Assembly (NCBI GenBank): GCA_033296885.1
Contig: MU863992.1
Coordinates: forward strand, 1-64,000
DNA length: 64,000 bases
From: Triangularia verruculosa
Taxonomy: Eukaryota; Ascomycota; Sordariomycetes; Sordariales; Podosporaceae
Direction: 5' to 3'
Shown: positions 34,301 to 44,652 of the stretch, piece by piece
How positions within the stretch are numbered: position 1 is the first letter of the stretch
How the letters are laid out: each line of letters opens with the position of its first letter
The notes under the pieces: generated by a model
The model's database searches: none
What the model was told of the DNA's origin: nothing
The model's input: the letters and a program-made list of their open reading frames with translations, nothing else
Translations under genes and position numbers: made by a program

Positions 34301-36922
34301 TGATGCCACAGTTGGTGTGTGGATCTCGATATCGCTCTTCGACATGTACAACAGGGTTGCGCTGAATTCGTTATCTACCTGAGTTGTCTCGCTTGATGCC
34401 TCGCGCCAGAGAAAGCCAGATGGATTCAGCTTCCCAAACATCGCCCTCAGAGTTCTCGTTTCCAAGACTGGGATGGTCTGGATCTTGTCCTCAAGATAGT
34501 CCTTGAGAACCCTGCCCTTGTTGTCTTTGATGTCCGATTTTGCACCGTACAAGAGCAGGATCTCGAATACAGCCAGGTGTTGACTGTCAGCCGCATACCA
34601 AAGTGGTGTCCATGACTGGTTGTCACGCGAGTTGATGTCGACACCCGCATCCCGCGTCGTTCGAACACCTTTCTTGTCCTGATTATCACTACTATCCACA
34701 CCCGGGGCGTTTTCATCACGCCGAGCTAGCAACGTTTTGACGATATCCGAGCGACCCATCCCAGCGGCCCAGGAAAGTGGAGTTCTGCCGTCGACGTCTC
34801 TGCTGTCTGGCCATACCCCTTTTTTACTCAAAAGGGATTGAACACAGGCGTCATTTCCTCCTTCCGCTGCCCAGGAGAGTACCGTCCTTTTCCTGTTGTC
34901 GGCGCTGTCTGGATCCGCGCCCTTTCTTATCAAGAGTGACATGACATCAAGAAGACCGACCTCTGCTGCGTAAGAAAGCGGCGTTCGCCCGAGCTTGTCC
35001 TTGGAATCACGGGGAACCCCGAGGTCAAGGAGACATCTGACCATCGTGGTCAACTCAGACGTGTCGCTGTTTTGGTTCTGCGCCACCCAGTGCAAAGGGG
35101 TACGACCTAGTTCGTCGGCTGTTCTGAAGCTGAGGTCTGTTTTGTGAGAGAGTAGTTGCATCTCCTCAGAGCGTCCGTACTGAGCTACCCACGATACCAA
35201 GTTTCTGCCGTGTCCATCCACGGCTAAAAGATATTTTTCGTGGTCCTTGTTGTCCAAGGGGAAGATTGACCTATCAGGAGAAAAATTGTTCTCACAGGCA
35301 TATCGCAGAGCCAGTTGAACCACACGCACACGGGGTGTTTCCTTGATTTCAGGCGGCGTATTCTCTCTTTTCTCCTCAATGAAGGCCTTTATCAGGTCCA
35401 AGTTGCCCGCAGCTCGTGCGATCGCCGTTCTGGTTCCTCCGAAATCTCTCCTGTATATATTCGCTCCAGCTCTGATCAGAGCACGGACAGCTTCCGGGCG
35501 CTCATGTATGACGGCCCAGGACAGGGGAGTGAGTCCGCGACTATTACCAGCGTCAATGAGAGCAGGGGCGGCTTTGATCAGGGCCTCCACCGTGTTGACA
35601 GAACAACTACTGGCTGCAAAATGCAAAACCGTAGAGTTCTGGCTATCGCGTGCCTCGATGTTGCTGATCGGAATTAACTGTTCCACTACCTGGTCGTGCC
35701 CATTCGCCGCAGCACACATGAGCGGCGTCCTGTCCCACCTGTTGTCCGTTACTTCGGTGTCGGGATTATGTTCGAGAAGAAGAGCCACAATCGAGCTATG
35801 ACCTTGATCAGCGGCCAACATTAGCGGCGTTCTGCCTTCCATATCCGGCACATCTGGCCCGTAACCTGCGACAATCATCCGTCGAATAGCTGCCTCACTG
35901 ACGCCGTAAAAAGCAGCGACATGGAAGGCCGTTCCGCCGCGCTCGTCATTCCTAATTGTGAGATCAGGCTTGGGATCTTGGTGGATGAACTTGCGCCACT
36001 CCTCCTCGCTGTCGGTTGCCGCTATAGCAAAAGCAGTCAGGTTCCAGTCCCCGTTGGGAATTGGCGGACGGCAAAGTCTGTACGGGTCGGCACCTGCTTC
36101 TATCAGAGCGCAAACTGCTTCGATACGACCTAGCTTAGCAGCCCAGTATAGTGGTGTTTTGCCGTCTTCGTCTGGAAGTTCCAGTTCGGGTTTTCGGTCG
36201 AGCAGAAGCCGGAGTATCGGAATCATCGAGACCACGCCCTGCTTCGCAGCTTCAATAAGAGGTCCTGCTCCGGGCCTGCTGCCGTTGACCTTGAAGTCGT
36301 CGCCAAGCTTGTTCAGCAGTAGCTCTGCTAGATCGGCTTTCATCCCCCGAAAGGCATAATAGATAGCAGTCGCGCCGGAATTGTCCTCCAGGAGAGGATC
36401 TGCGCCGGCTTCCAGTAATGCAATGGCATTTGGAAGTGTGTTCCGTGAATATAGTGCGGCGAACATAAGCGGCGTCAACCCGTCGTCGTCACGCTCGTTG
36501 GGGTCCGAGCCGAGGAAGCGTTTGACGTCGTCAACGACACCAAACTCGGTCGCCACAAACAGGAGGCTCCTCCCAGCGCCGCATTTGTGTGTGAGATCTT
36601 TCTCTTTGGCATTGGCAAGAAAATACTCGATCACAGACGTGTTGTCCTTTTCGATAGCCCAGTAAACCGGGCTGTTGCCGTCACAGTCCAAGATGTCCAG
36701 GCGGGCGTCATGTTCGTACAGTATCTTGACGATCCCCAGGTGACCCTTTTCAGCAGCCCATGATATCGCGGTTTGTCCATAGTACGCTTCATCTCGTACG
36801 TTCACATCTTCTCCTTGATCCAACAGTCGCTTAACCTCTTCGGCATCATTCTCTTTTGCGGCTTTTATGAGTGGAGGTGTCTTATCGGCTTCACTGTCGC
36901 TACTGCTATGGTCGCTCGACAT
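31339..36922 (-). CDS. Ankyrin-repeat protein with MPYLHWE module and CorA-like membrane hairpin (proximal paralogue A)
   Basis: Nine exons (36922-34229, 34169-34155, 34087-33934, 33865-33828, 33742-33092, 33000-32389, 32328-32197, 31953-31851, 31733-31339) give 1597 aa. Residues of about 15-840 are a long ankyrin array with many TPL-x-x-AA units. A 15-nt micro-exon encodes MRWVE. Then come a conserved module (KPRLWEQQQHKSQDG; MPYLHWE; RRTLDQYYYHTLADT; MVDQLWMWVLP; IITAFPQRSNRM) and helical DIEDLRKIKDIRDEL with a Pro/Arg-rich insert. The membrane hairpin has TM1 IMYFTVATIIFLPLSFM, loop EVEEFPRGDSGN and TM2 starting VITIILAISIALIIP. Fungal proteins of this build are usually labelled CorA-like Mg transporters. 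The GMN motif is absent here, so ion transport is unproven. The C-tail is basic and cytosolic-like. It forms a tandem pair with the gene at 37990-43834. Confidence 0.8.
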
Positions 36923-37989
36923 GGTGGGCTGATGGGCAGTTCGTTTCCAATGATTGGCATAGTAGGTAAATCATGTTGGCAGAAGCAAGGGACAAATGGC
37001 TATATATGTCATGGTTATTATGTCCATTTCAGGACACTCAATACAGGGGTCCAAAGTCTCTAACGAGGCTAGAGGCTGACGACGTGGTGTGCACACCACT
37101 GTAGACCAACCGTGATGTGTAGCAGCGCCAACAAGTTGGAGGTACAGGATCAGCGTTACATGGCATGGCAGGATTCCACCTAGTTCGACAACTACCTTTT
37201 CTCCAGTCAGAAGTCTTTCAAAAACCATCTCGATTGCGAGAAGAGACAGACACAGCACTTACTCCTCGAATATTCAACAACCCACATCCGTAGCCACAGA
37301 GCAAATCAAAACACTTCAAGCATGCAAACCTCGATGACCTGGCGCTGGTTCGGTGTTGTTGGAACTTGGGAGAGCGCCAAGGCAAGGCTCTGAACGACCT
37401 GAGAACGGATAATTAGAAGGCGGGGCTGTTGCATCCTTCCCGCAGGGGCTGTGCAGGAGTGGGTACCGGCCTGTTGGGCAAAAGATCTCTGCATGATGCT
37501 TTGATGGGGAGGTGTTGCAAAAGATTGGTCTTCAAAGCTTCCCTCTTCTTTTCTGCCTTACTTGTAAGGCTGAAAGAAGAGAAGCTAGAAGACCAAACGG
37601 TAGTCAATATTCGAAACTTCAGCAAGAGGGCCATCTACCTTTTGCTACCTCTTTGCTATATTCGAAGACCTGTTTCCTATGTAGCAGTCTCTCTTTTCGT
37701 TCAGGGCTGGCATTGTTCTCGGATCACATTCTAGCTCTCGCGGCGCTGGTCCGTATCTGAAGGCGCATCAAGCTCCGGCACATTTCTCATGCCATTGACC
37801 ACGGCCGTAGAGCCTGCTGGTGAGCCAACAGTTCGCCGGTCCAAACTCGCACGTGGGTCCAAACTCGCGCGTGGACCAATGTCACCAGCGGCATTAGAGA
37901 ATGAGACACTGCTCCGTTCAGATCTCATGCTCTCCTTGGTACCAAGGTCACGATGAGAAGCAGCTCTGGCCCCTTCCTTCTTATCACCA
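36923..37989. other. Spacer between the two ankyrin/CorA-like paralogues
   Basis: About 1.07 kb lie between the start of paralogue A and the stop of paralogue B. The segment 37731-37989 continues as an open frame out of phase with paralogue B and resembles the tail of paralogue A (listed separately). The rest, 36923-37730, shows no supported gene and presumably carries the promoter of paralogue A. Confidence 0.5.
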
Positions 37990-38009
37990 TTACTGCCCCG
38001 TTTTTTCAA
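37731..38009 (-). pseudogene. Out-of-frame C-terminal extension of paralogue B
   Basis: Just before the TAA of paralogue B (37990-37992), a shift of one base at an A6 tract (about 38000-38005) would enter a second open frame ending at 37731. That frame reads KKRGSNGDKKEGARAAS, which resembles GGNGDRKGAAVATV in the tail of paralogue A, then Ser/Arg-rich sequence with a PRASLD repeat and the end DQRRES. It looks like former or alternative coding sequence. An indel, a sequencing error, an unnoticed intron or programmed slippage are all possible. Confidence 0.4.
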
Positions 38010-41000
38010 TCACTCCCATTTCTGGAGCGACGGTGTTAGTGCCTTCGGTCTGATCGCCCTCGACATTGCCTTTGCTCGTTGAAGGCTGAGACTGAGAATC
38101 AACAAGGCAATTCTTTTCGCCGCCGCTTCCTTCCTCAAGATCGTGTGGCTTTGATCTTTCTTGCCGTTCATTCCACCATCGCATCGGCTTTGCTGTCCAC
38201 CTTGTCCATGCATCTCGCAGTGTGGTATTCCCTGGAGTCACTTGTGTAACCTGTGTGACGCTGTCAGGGGCCTCCAGAGCAGTCTTTGAAGGTGACCCCA
38301 CAGGTTCTGCTGGACGCTGAGGAGACTTGTTCATGGCGTCTGATACACGCCTAGAAGCCTCCTGAATAGCCTGCCTTATGGCTCCCTTCCGTTTTTCGCG
38401 TTCCTTGGGATCAAGATTGAAGGCAACAACAACCGATGGGACAATTAGGGCGATGGAAACCGCAACTATTCCCAGGGACAGTCAGTAAGAAAAATGATGG
38501 AGGTGCGTGGAACGGTTACATCACCGCTTGGCTTGCAACCATCACCGAGAGGATATGGGTATGAACTTACGGATGACCTTGATGACAAAATCCAATGACA
38601 GATTCCCGCCCTCCCCACGAGGGAACTCGTCAACCTCAATGGTCAAAAAAGAAGCCATGAACGACAATGGGAGCTGGGAGAACGGTCAGCAAAGCTCTTC
38701 CGTTAAAATTTAATTCGTTCCAGGACGCAGACGAACAAAAATGATGGTTGCAACTGTGAAATACATAATCGTATTCCCTTGACGGTCAGTCTTGTCATTT
38801 ATTTCCAATATTCCTTTGGTGAGTTTGCGTGTCAGCTGCTCTTCGATGAGGTTGGCCTGCTTGTGCTTCAGATCCAGTAGTTGTTGGATCTATCAAGAGG
38901 CGATGTTAGAACAGAACACCTTGCTTCGCCGGTTGAACAGTCATAGTTGCTTACTGCTTGCATTGCTCTGTCGGCAAAGCGATCTAGGCGAACAACTTCA
39001 TCAATGTTTTGGTTTACCACCTCGAGCATCGTCGAGTGATACATCCACTGGTCGTTCTTATCCTCGGCGCCAGCACCCAGTATGCCGTATGAGTTAGCCA
39101 AGGTAAGAGGAAAACTGTTCATCCGCTTTTTTGCGCCATCACTACCGTTCCTTCTGTCCTTGGGTTCTCTCAGAATATGATCCATTGCCTGCATTACCCT
39201 CTTCTGGACGTGGAAGACCGATGACATGATATTGAGCTCCTCGCGGATATCCTTTATTTGTCGCAGGTCTTCGATATCTGTCTCAACATTGAGTAGAGCT
39301 GCCAGTACTTCTGGGTCTTCAAGTACTGCCGCTTCTGGTTCGAGGTTTAGTGCTTCCCCCATGGTTTTCTCGTTGTTTTTGCGAATGCTTGCTTGGAATT
39401 GGTCGAATCGCACGGTTTCTCTCTCAGTCTAGAATTATCATCGGCAAGTCCTGTCAGCTAGGTACTCAACGACATGTGGAAGGTTGGGAATACTAGAGAA
39501 AAAGGGTTTCAAGCAAGAGGTCTTACAATCTCGCCAATGGATGTGGTATAGATCTCCAGAAACTGAATCAACTCGCTTCGGTTGCTCATGGGATCCAAGT
39601 ATATTCGGGAGCATTCGGCAGCGATAACTTGGGCCAACTCAACAGCAGATCTTTCTGGCAACTCACGAGCCCTCTCTATAATATTAGATACCAATGATGT
39701 CATACTCTTTGAGGTATTCGATAGCATTCTGTTTGATCTTTGCGGAAAGGCCGTGATAATAGTTTCAGGCGATTTCCCGCAGGCTGGCAGCACCCACATC
39801 CAAAGCTGGTCCACCATGGTGATGACAGGTTCAAGCTCTTGTTTCTGAAGGTCTTCCTTTCGTATGGGATTGTTGTAATACCGAATAACAGCCTGGTCTT
39901 TGTCGCGCCTCTCGGTATCTGCGAGCGTGTGGTAGTAGAACTGATCGAGGGTTCGTCGAGCATGAAGAGGATGCTTCTCATCGAGATATCTCCAATAGAG
40001 CTTTTCTGTTCCACATAACTCAATGTCATCCAGCTGCGCCTCAACATGAGCTTTGTGACGACTTTCCCCGTCTTTTTCTCGGAATAGAGCCTTCTTCTCC
40101 TTCATTATCTTCTTCAACTTATCATGCTCGGACTCAAGCTCCCAATGCAGGTAGGGCATCTGATCTAATTAGTCGGTTTACGCATGTATCAAAAGAGGAC
40201 ACACTCACAAACATAACGAAGCCCCTTGCTTCTATCCTCGAAGCCTCTGTAGGAACGTCTGTCTTCTTTGGTGAGCGTTTTTCCACCTTCGACTTAGTAT
40301 CGACCATGTCTTGCTCCTTCTCCTTCACTTGCCTACTCTTTTCTGTCTGCCCCCCTGGCTTTGCTTCTATCCCCCTTTCTGGCTGTGTTTCTTTCCCTGA
40401 CTGTTCATCCTTTTCTGCGTATCCGTCCTGTTCTACTTCTTCCTGCTTCGGCCCGCTACCCTCGTTCAAAGGATGCAGGACTTGTTGTGATGGTGCATCC
40501 CTTGATGTTTTTTCGTTGTTCTTTGGTTTTCCCTCTTTTGGCTTGGTGTCTTGAGAGATTTTTGCAGGCGATGGTCGCTCCCCTGTATAGCGCCAGGTAT
40601 TGCTCTGTCAGTACCTTTTGAAAACCTGTGGTAGAGTGGAAAATGCACAGGTGGTACTACATACGTATGACAAAAGGATAGCACGCTGGCCGCATGTACC
40701 TGGCATGATAGGATCCGTCTTGTGACTTATGCTGCTGCTGTTCCCAGAATTTGGGTTTAAGGACGACATTGAACTTCCAACTGTGGCTTTCACCGCAGGC
40801 TTCATAGTGTTTGGCCATGAGCGTCTGATAGAGCATTTGTTAGCTGCTGGCCAAGGTGTTCAGCTTGTGCAGTAAACATACCTCAACCCACCGCATCTGT
40901 CATTTCATTCTGTTAGAGGACTTCCAGCTCCAAACCGAGGTGTGGGACACTTACGTTGTTTGCAGGAAGGTGTAGCCATGCGCATCTTTTACCTTGAGGC

Positions 41001-43834
41001 ACAACTAGATGTCTCCCTTGCAAAAGTCTCTCCACAGTCATTGTTCTCAAGTCGATATCCAGTTCGTCGCTCTTCGGGATGTACAAAACGGTTGCACTAA
41101 ACTCTTTATCTACCGGAGCCGCGTCAGGTGATGGTTGATGCCACAAAGACCCATATAACTCCAGCTTCTCATAAATGAGTTTCCAGGTCCGTATCTCTGC
41201 GTTCTGAGTGGCTTTTGCAATATCCTCCCCAAGGACATGTATAAGACTCCTGTCGTCAATGTCCCGGAGGTCCGGATCCGCTCCATATATAATGAGAGTC
41301 TCAAAAACCGCCAAATGCTGCTCCTTGGCGGCATACCACAGGGGCGTCCGTAATTTGTTGTCACGCGAATTGACCTCAACTCCTGCACGCAATCCATCCA
41401 CTGCTCTAGCATCCTTCTTACCGACCTCGACCCCGACGCATACTCCATCAGCTGCTCGAGCATCCTTCTTGAGGATTTCAGACCCTAAGCGTACTGTATC
41501 CACTGCTTGAGCATCCTTCTTGTTACGAATATCTCCCCTGGTCGCAGCCTTGAGCTTCCCGCCGCGTAATTCAAGCAGGGTCTTGACAACGGCAAGTTGA
41601 CCCTTTTCAGAGGCCCAACAGAGCGGAGTTTTACCATCTGTATCCTTGCTGTCGGGGTTGACGCCTTGCTCCAAGAGGAGTTGGACACAATTTTCATAAC
41701 CCCCTTCAGCAGCAAGTGACAAAGGAGTTCTTTTGGCCAAGTCCTCACTGTCATTCGCTGCCCCAATCTCTAGCAATGACTTTACCGCACGGAAATGACC
41801 CTTGGCTGCTGCGATGGAGAGAGGGGTGCGCTCGCTTATATCCCTTGAATCAACATTAATCCCACAAGCTAACAAAGCTTTGATTGACTGGGGATTGCCG
41901 CTTTGTGCTGCCCAATGTAAAGGTGTACGGCCATCTGTGTCGGCAACTCCCACAGTGTTCTGATCCTCCAACTTATTCACGAGAAGCTGGACGACAGATT
42001 CCGCCCCAGATCCTGCTGCCCAAGATAGAGGTGTACGACCATCGCGGTCCTTCAGATTGAAATCAACGTGCGGTGATTGGCACAACTTTTCCACCAACTC
42101 GCAATTCCTACCCTGGGCTGCCCACGAGACCAAGTTTCTTCCGTGTTCATCCACAGCCTTGAGATACTCCTCATTGTTCAGGATTAACTCATCAATCCGG
42201 GAATCACCACCCGCGCCCTCATTATTATATCGCAACGCCAATTCTGCAGCACGCAATCGAAGGTGTGTTGTGCCTTCGGGCTTGTTGCTTTCTCTTGGAT
42301 ATTCGATCAAGGTTCGGATCAATTGCTCCTTATCCCTAGCATGCAGAGCCAGGGTTATAGCATCTTGCTTCGTGTCCATGACCGAGTATAGTTCCGCCCC
42401 AGCTTCGAGTAAATGTTTCAGTGACTGAACACAACTTGCACCTATTGCAAAATGGATAGCTCTCATATTCCTCCAGCCGGTTGCGCTAGCGTTGACATCG
42501 CTTATTGGGCAGAGTCGTTTCACAATCTCATGGTTTCCATTCTCGGCTGCCCACATGAGTGGTGTTTGGTGATAAGTGTAGTCTGACAGCTTTGGGTTTG
42601 CCTGCTTGTCGAGCAGAGTGTTGACAGTATCGAGCTTGTTTGCTCGGGCGGCACACATGAGAGGTGTATCGCCATCAGAATCTCGGGCATCCACCTCACA
42701 ATTAGAAGCGATTAGCCGCAAAATCAATGGGGCCGTAATATTATTTAACGCAGTAAAGTGGAGGGCGGTACGGCCTTTTGCCGTCTTCAGCGAGGCATTT
42801 GCACCCAGGTCTAGCAGAGTGTTGATAGTATTGGGCTTGTTTGCTCGGGCGGCACGTATGAGAGGTGTCTCGCCATCAGAATCTTGGGCATCCACCTCAC
42901 AACCAGAAGCGATTAGCCGCAAAATCAATGGGGCCGCAATATCGCCCATTACAGCAAAATGGAGGGCGGTACGGCCTCCTGCCGTCTTCAGCGAGGCATT
43001 CGCACCCAGGTCTAGCAGAGTGATGACGTTCTCCTGGTGAGATCTCTCACATGCAAACATGAGGGGCGTCAAGCCATCTTCGTCACGTATGTCGGGGTCT
43101 GAATTGACAAGACGCTTGACGTCTTCCACTGACCCATGCCCGGCGGCCAGAAAAAAAATATTCCTGCCCCGATAGTATTTACGGGAGGTTTCGCTCGCCT
43201 CAGCAACAAAAAAGGATAGGACTTCATGCCTGTTGTTGTAACAAGCCCAGTAAATCGGAGTGTGTCCATATTTGTCCTCAATGGTGAGATCAGCCTTGGC
43301 GCGATAAAGGGCCTTGAACACTTCCACATGACCCAGTTCGGCAGCCCAAGATAAGGGGGTTTGTTGGTAAGAAGTGTCCTGGGTATTGATGAATCCAGGC
43401 TTTAGTTGCAGAATTCTATTGACCTCGTCAATGTTGCCTTGTTTCGCAGCTTCAATGAGGTCCTCCGCATTTGGTTGTTGAGTTTCGTTCGCAACAGGGG
43501 TTCCCTCTCTCTGTAACTCGTCTGCGACTGACTCGATCGGTTTTGGCATCTCGTCAACAGAGAGGTCTCGCTCGCTTACGGGTGCGTCACCGACTGCTCT
43601 GTCTGTTTCTGGAGTATCGTCAACGGCCGGGCTGACTGACACCCGAACATCCCCAACAATAGATTGTTCTTCCTCCAAGGAGTTGCCAAGGGCAGACATG
43701 TCTTCCTCTAGACTATCCTCGTGTGTTGGCATTTCACTTCGTGCTGTCTCGCTAGGACGGAAAGTTTGTCCTATCAAAGACTCATTAGAAGCAGGAGTGA
43801 TATCGTCTGTATGGTTGTTGGGGTTGTCTGCCAT
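37990..43834 (-). CDS. Ankyrin-repeat protein with MPYLHWE module and CorA-like membrane hairpin (distal paralogue B)
   Basis: Nine exons (43834-40955, 40896-40882, 40824-40665, 40582-40209, 40159-39527, 39428-38955, 38889-38737, 38673-38571, 38465-37990) give 1755 aa, with the same phases as paralogue A throughout. An acidic leader (about 1-120) precedes the ankyrin array (about 125-900). That array contains a near-identical 67-aa duplication and a 3 x 17-aa linker repeat. The micro-exon again encodes MRWVE. Exon 4 is 374 nt here against 38 nt in A and adds about 110 Lys/Glu-rich residues (KPKEGKPKNNEK and similar). The module (MPYLHWE, RRTLDQFYYHTLADT, MVDQLWMWVLP, FPQRSNRM), helix and hairpin (MYFTVATIIFLPLSFMASFL; loop EVDEFPRGEGGN) match A. 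GMN is absent. The reading frame may be broken near its end. Confidence 0.8.
41401..41553 (-). repeat. Three-unit 51-bp coding minisatellite in paralogue B
   Basis: The word CTGCT(C/T)(T/G)AGCATCCTTCTT begins at 41401, 41452 and 41503, exactly 51 bp apart. On the coding strand the units read KKDAQAVD..., KKDARAADG... and KKDARAVDG..., 17 residues each. Paralogue A has a single related unit (KKGVRTTRDAGVDINSRDN), so the expansion is specific to B. Confidence 0.75.
42610..43011 (-). repeat. Two-unit 201-bp direct repeat coding for ankyrin pairs in paralogue B
   Basis: Units 42610-42810 and 42811-43011 are each 201 bp (67 codons, two ankyrin repeats) and about 90% identical by eye, including the shared run AGAAGCGATTAGCCGCAAAA. 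They encode LLDLGANASLKTA(G/K)GRTALHF and LILRLIAS(G/N)CEVDA. All other ankyrin units in the two proteins are far more diverged, so this duplication is recent or kept uniform. Confidence 0.8.
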
Positions 43835-44652
43835 GGTGCGATGTGGGGTCCGGTATTCGGCGAAGTGTCAAGACTGAACCTTGGTTGCCAGCACATGAAT
43901 GCTGTGATAGTAGTATGAGACTGTGAGAGAGCAAAGAGTGCCTCCGAGGTCCGTCGCGGGGGTTTACATTAAACATGTACCACATATTCAGCTAGGCAAG
44001 ACCGAGATCGTATCAGACGAGAAGACTTGACAGGTGCCTCATGCGCCTGGTAAATAGCGCATGCATCTGCACATGTACACCAATGGCTGCCCTGTCATGT
44101 CTCACTATCGTAGTATTGTATGGCATATTGACGCGGGGAGGCAGAGCGGCAGCGACCTGACTGGGTGATACGTATGAAGCGACACTTGATGAAGAAGGGG
44201 GCGTTGTTGATCAGCCCTGCGCTCAAGTCGGTGGCAGAAGCAGACAGGCTTGGCATTGTTGGCTCCATGAGTGGCTGGGAAAAGATGAGAAATTTGATGT
44301 TCTAGGTCCGTCTCCAGGAGGCCCTTCATGCATGGAATTTGTTGACGAGGCTCTGTACAATGGTGGCTTAATGGTGAGGAGTAAGAGGTGCGGCTCAGGA
44401 TCCGATTGGGGTTGGCGGGGCGACAGTGACTTCAAGCCAGGGTTAGGGTTTATTCTAGTCGCCTGTGATAAGATAAGATAACGATAATCACTCGGGAGCT
44501 TAAGCATCAAGCAAGAGTGCAGGTGTGACACGCAGGGCAGGTTCGACGGCTTGAGAGATCTCTGCCCCGCCCGTCATTTGCTCTGTTCCATTTTCTTGAC
44601 CTTCCTGATTCAGAGGATGCAGGGCTGAGACTTCTTGCACCGGCCGTCCAAC
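43835..44652. other. Divergent region between paralogue B and NDUFAF7
   Basis: 818 bp without a supported gene. It holds a telo-box at 44439-44451 and a cluster of four GATA words at 44467-44486, both 170-215 bp before the NDUFAF7 start. Confidence 0.5.
44439..44486 (+). promoter_or_regulatory. Telo-box plus GATA cluster upstream of NDUFAF7
   Basis: AGGGTTAGGGTTT (44439-44451) is followed by GATA at 44467, 44472, 44477 and 44483, three of them in the tandem GATAAGATAAGATAA. GATA factors mediate nitrogen, iron or light control in fungi. Use of these sites is inferred from clustering and distance to the ATG at 44653. Confidence 0.4.

Noticed and set aside
31339..36922. Splitting paralogue A into a separate ankyrin gene and a CorA-like gene
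   Set aside because: All intron phases are continuous through the boundary, and the same fused structure with the same micro-exon is present in paralogue B.
16428..44451. Subtelomeric location suggested by TTAGGG pairs
   Set aside because: Only two short copies exist, each in a promoter position, and the window is full of housekeeping genes.
44105..44531. Minus-strand frames upstream of NDUFAF7
   Set aside because: Overlapping short frames without domains, lying in a promoter-like interval.
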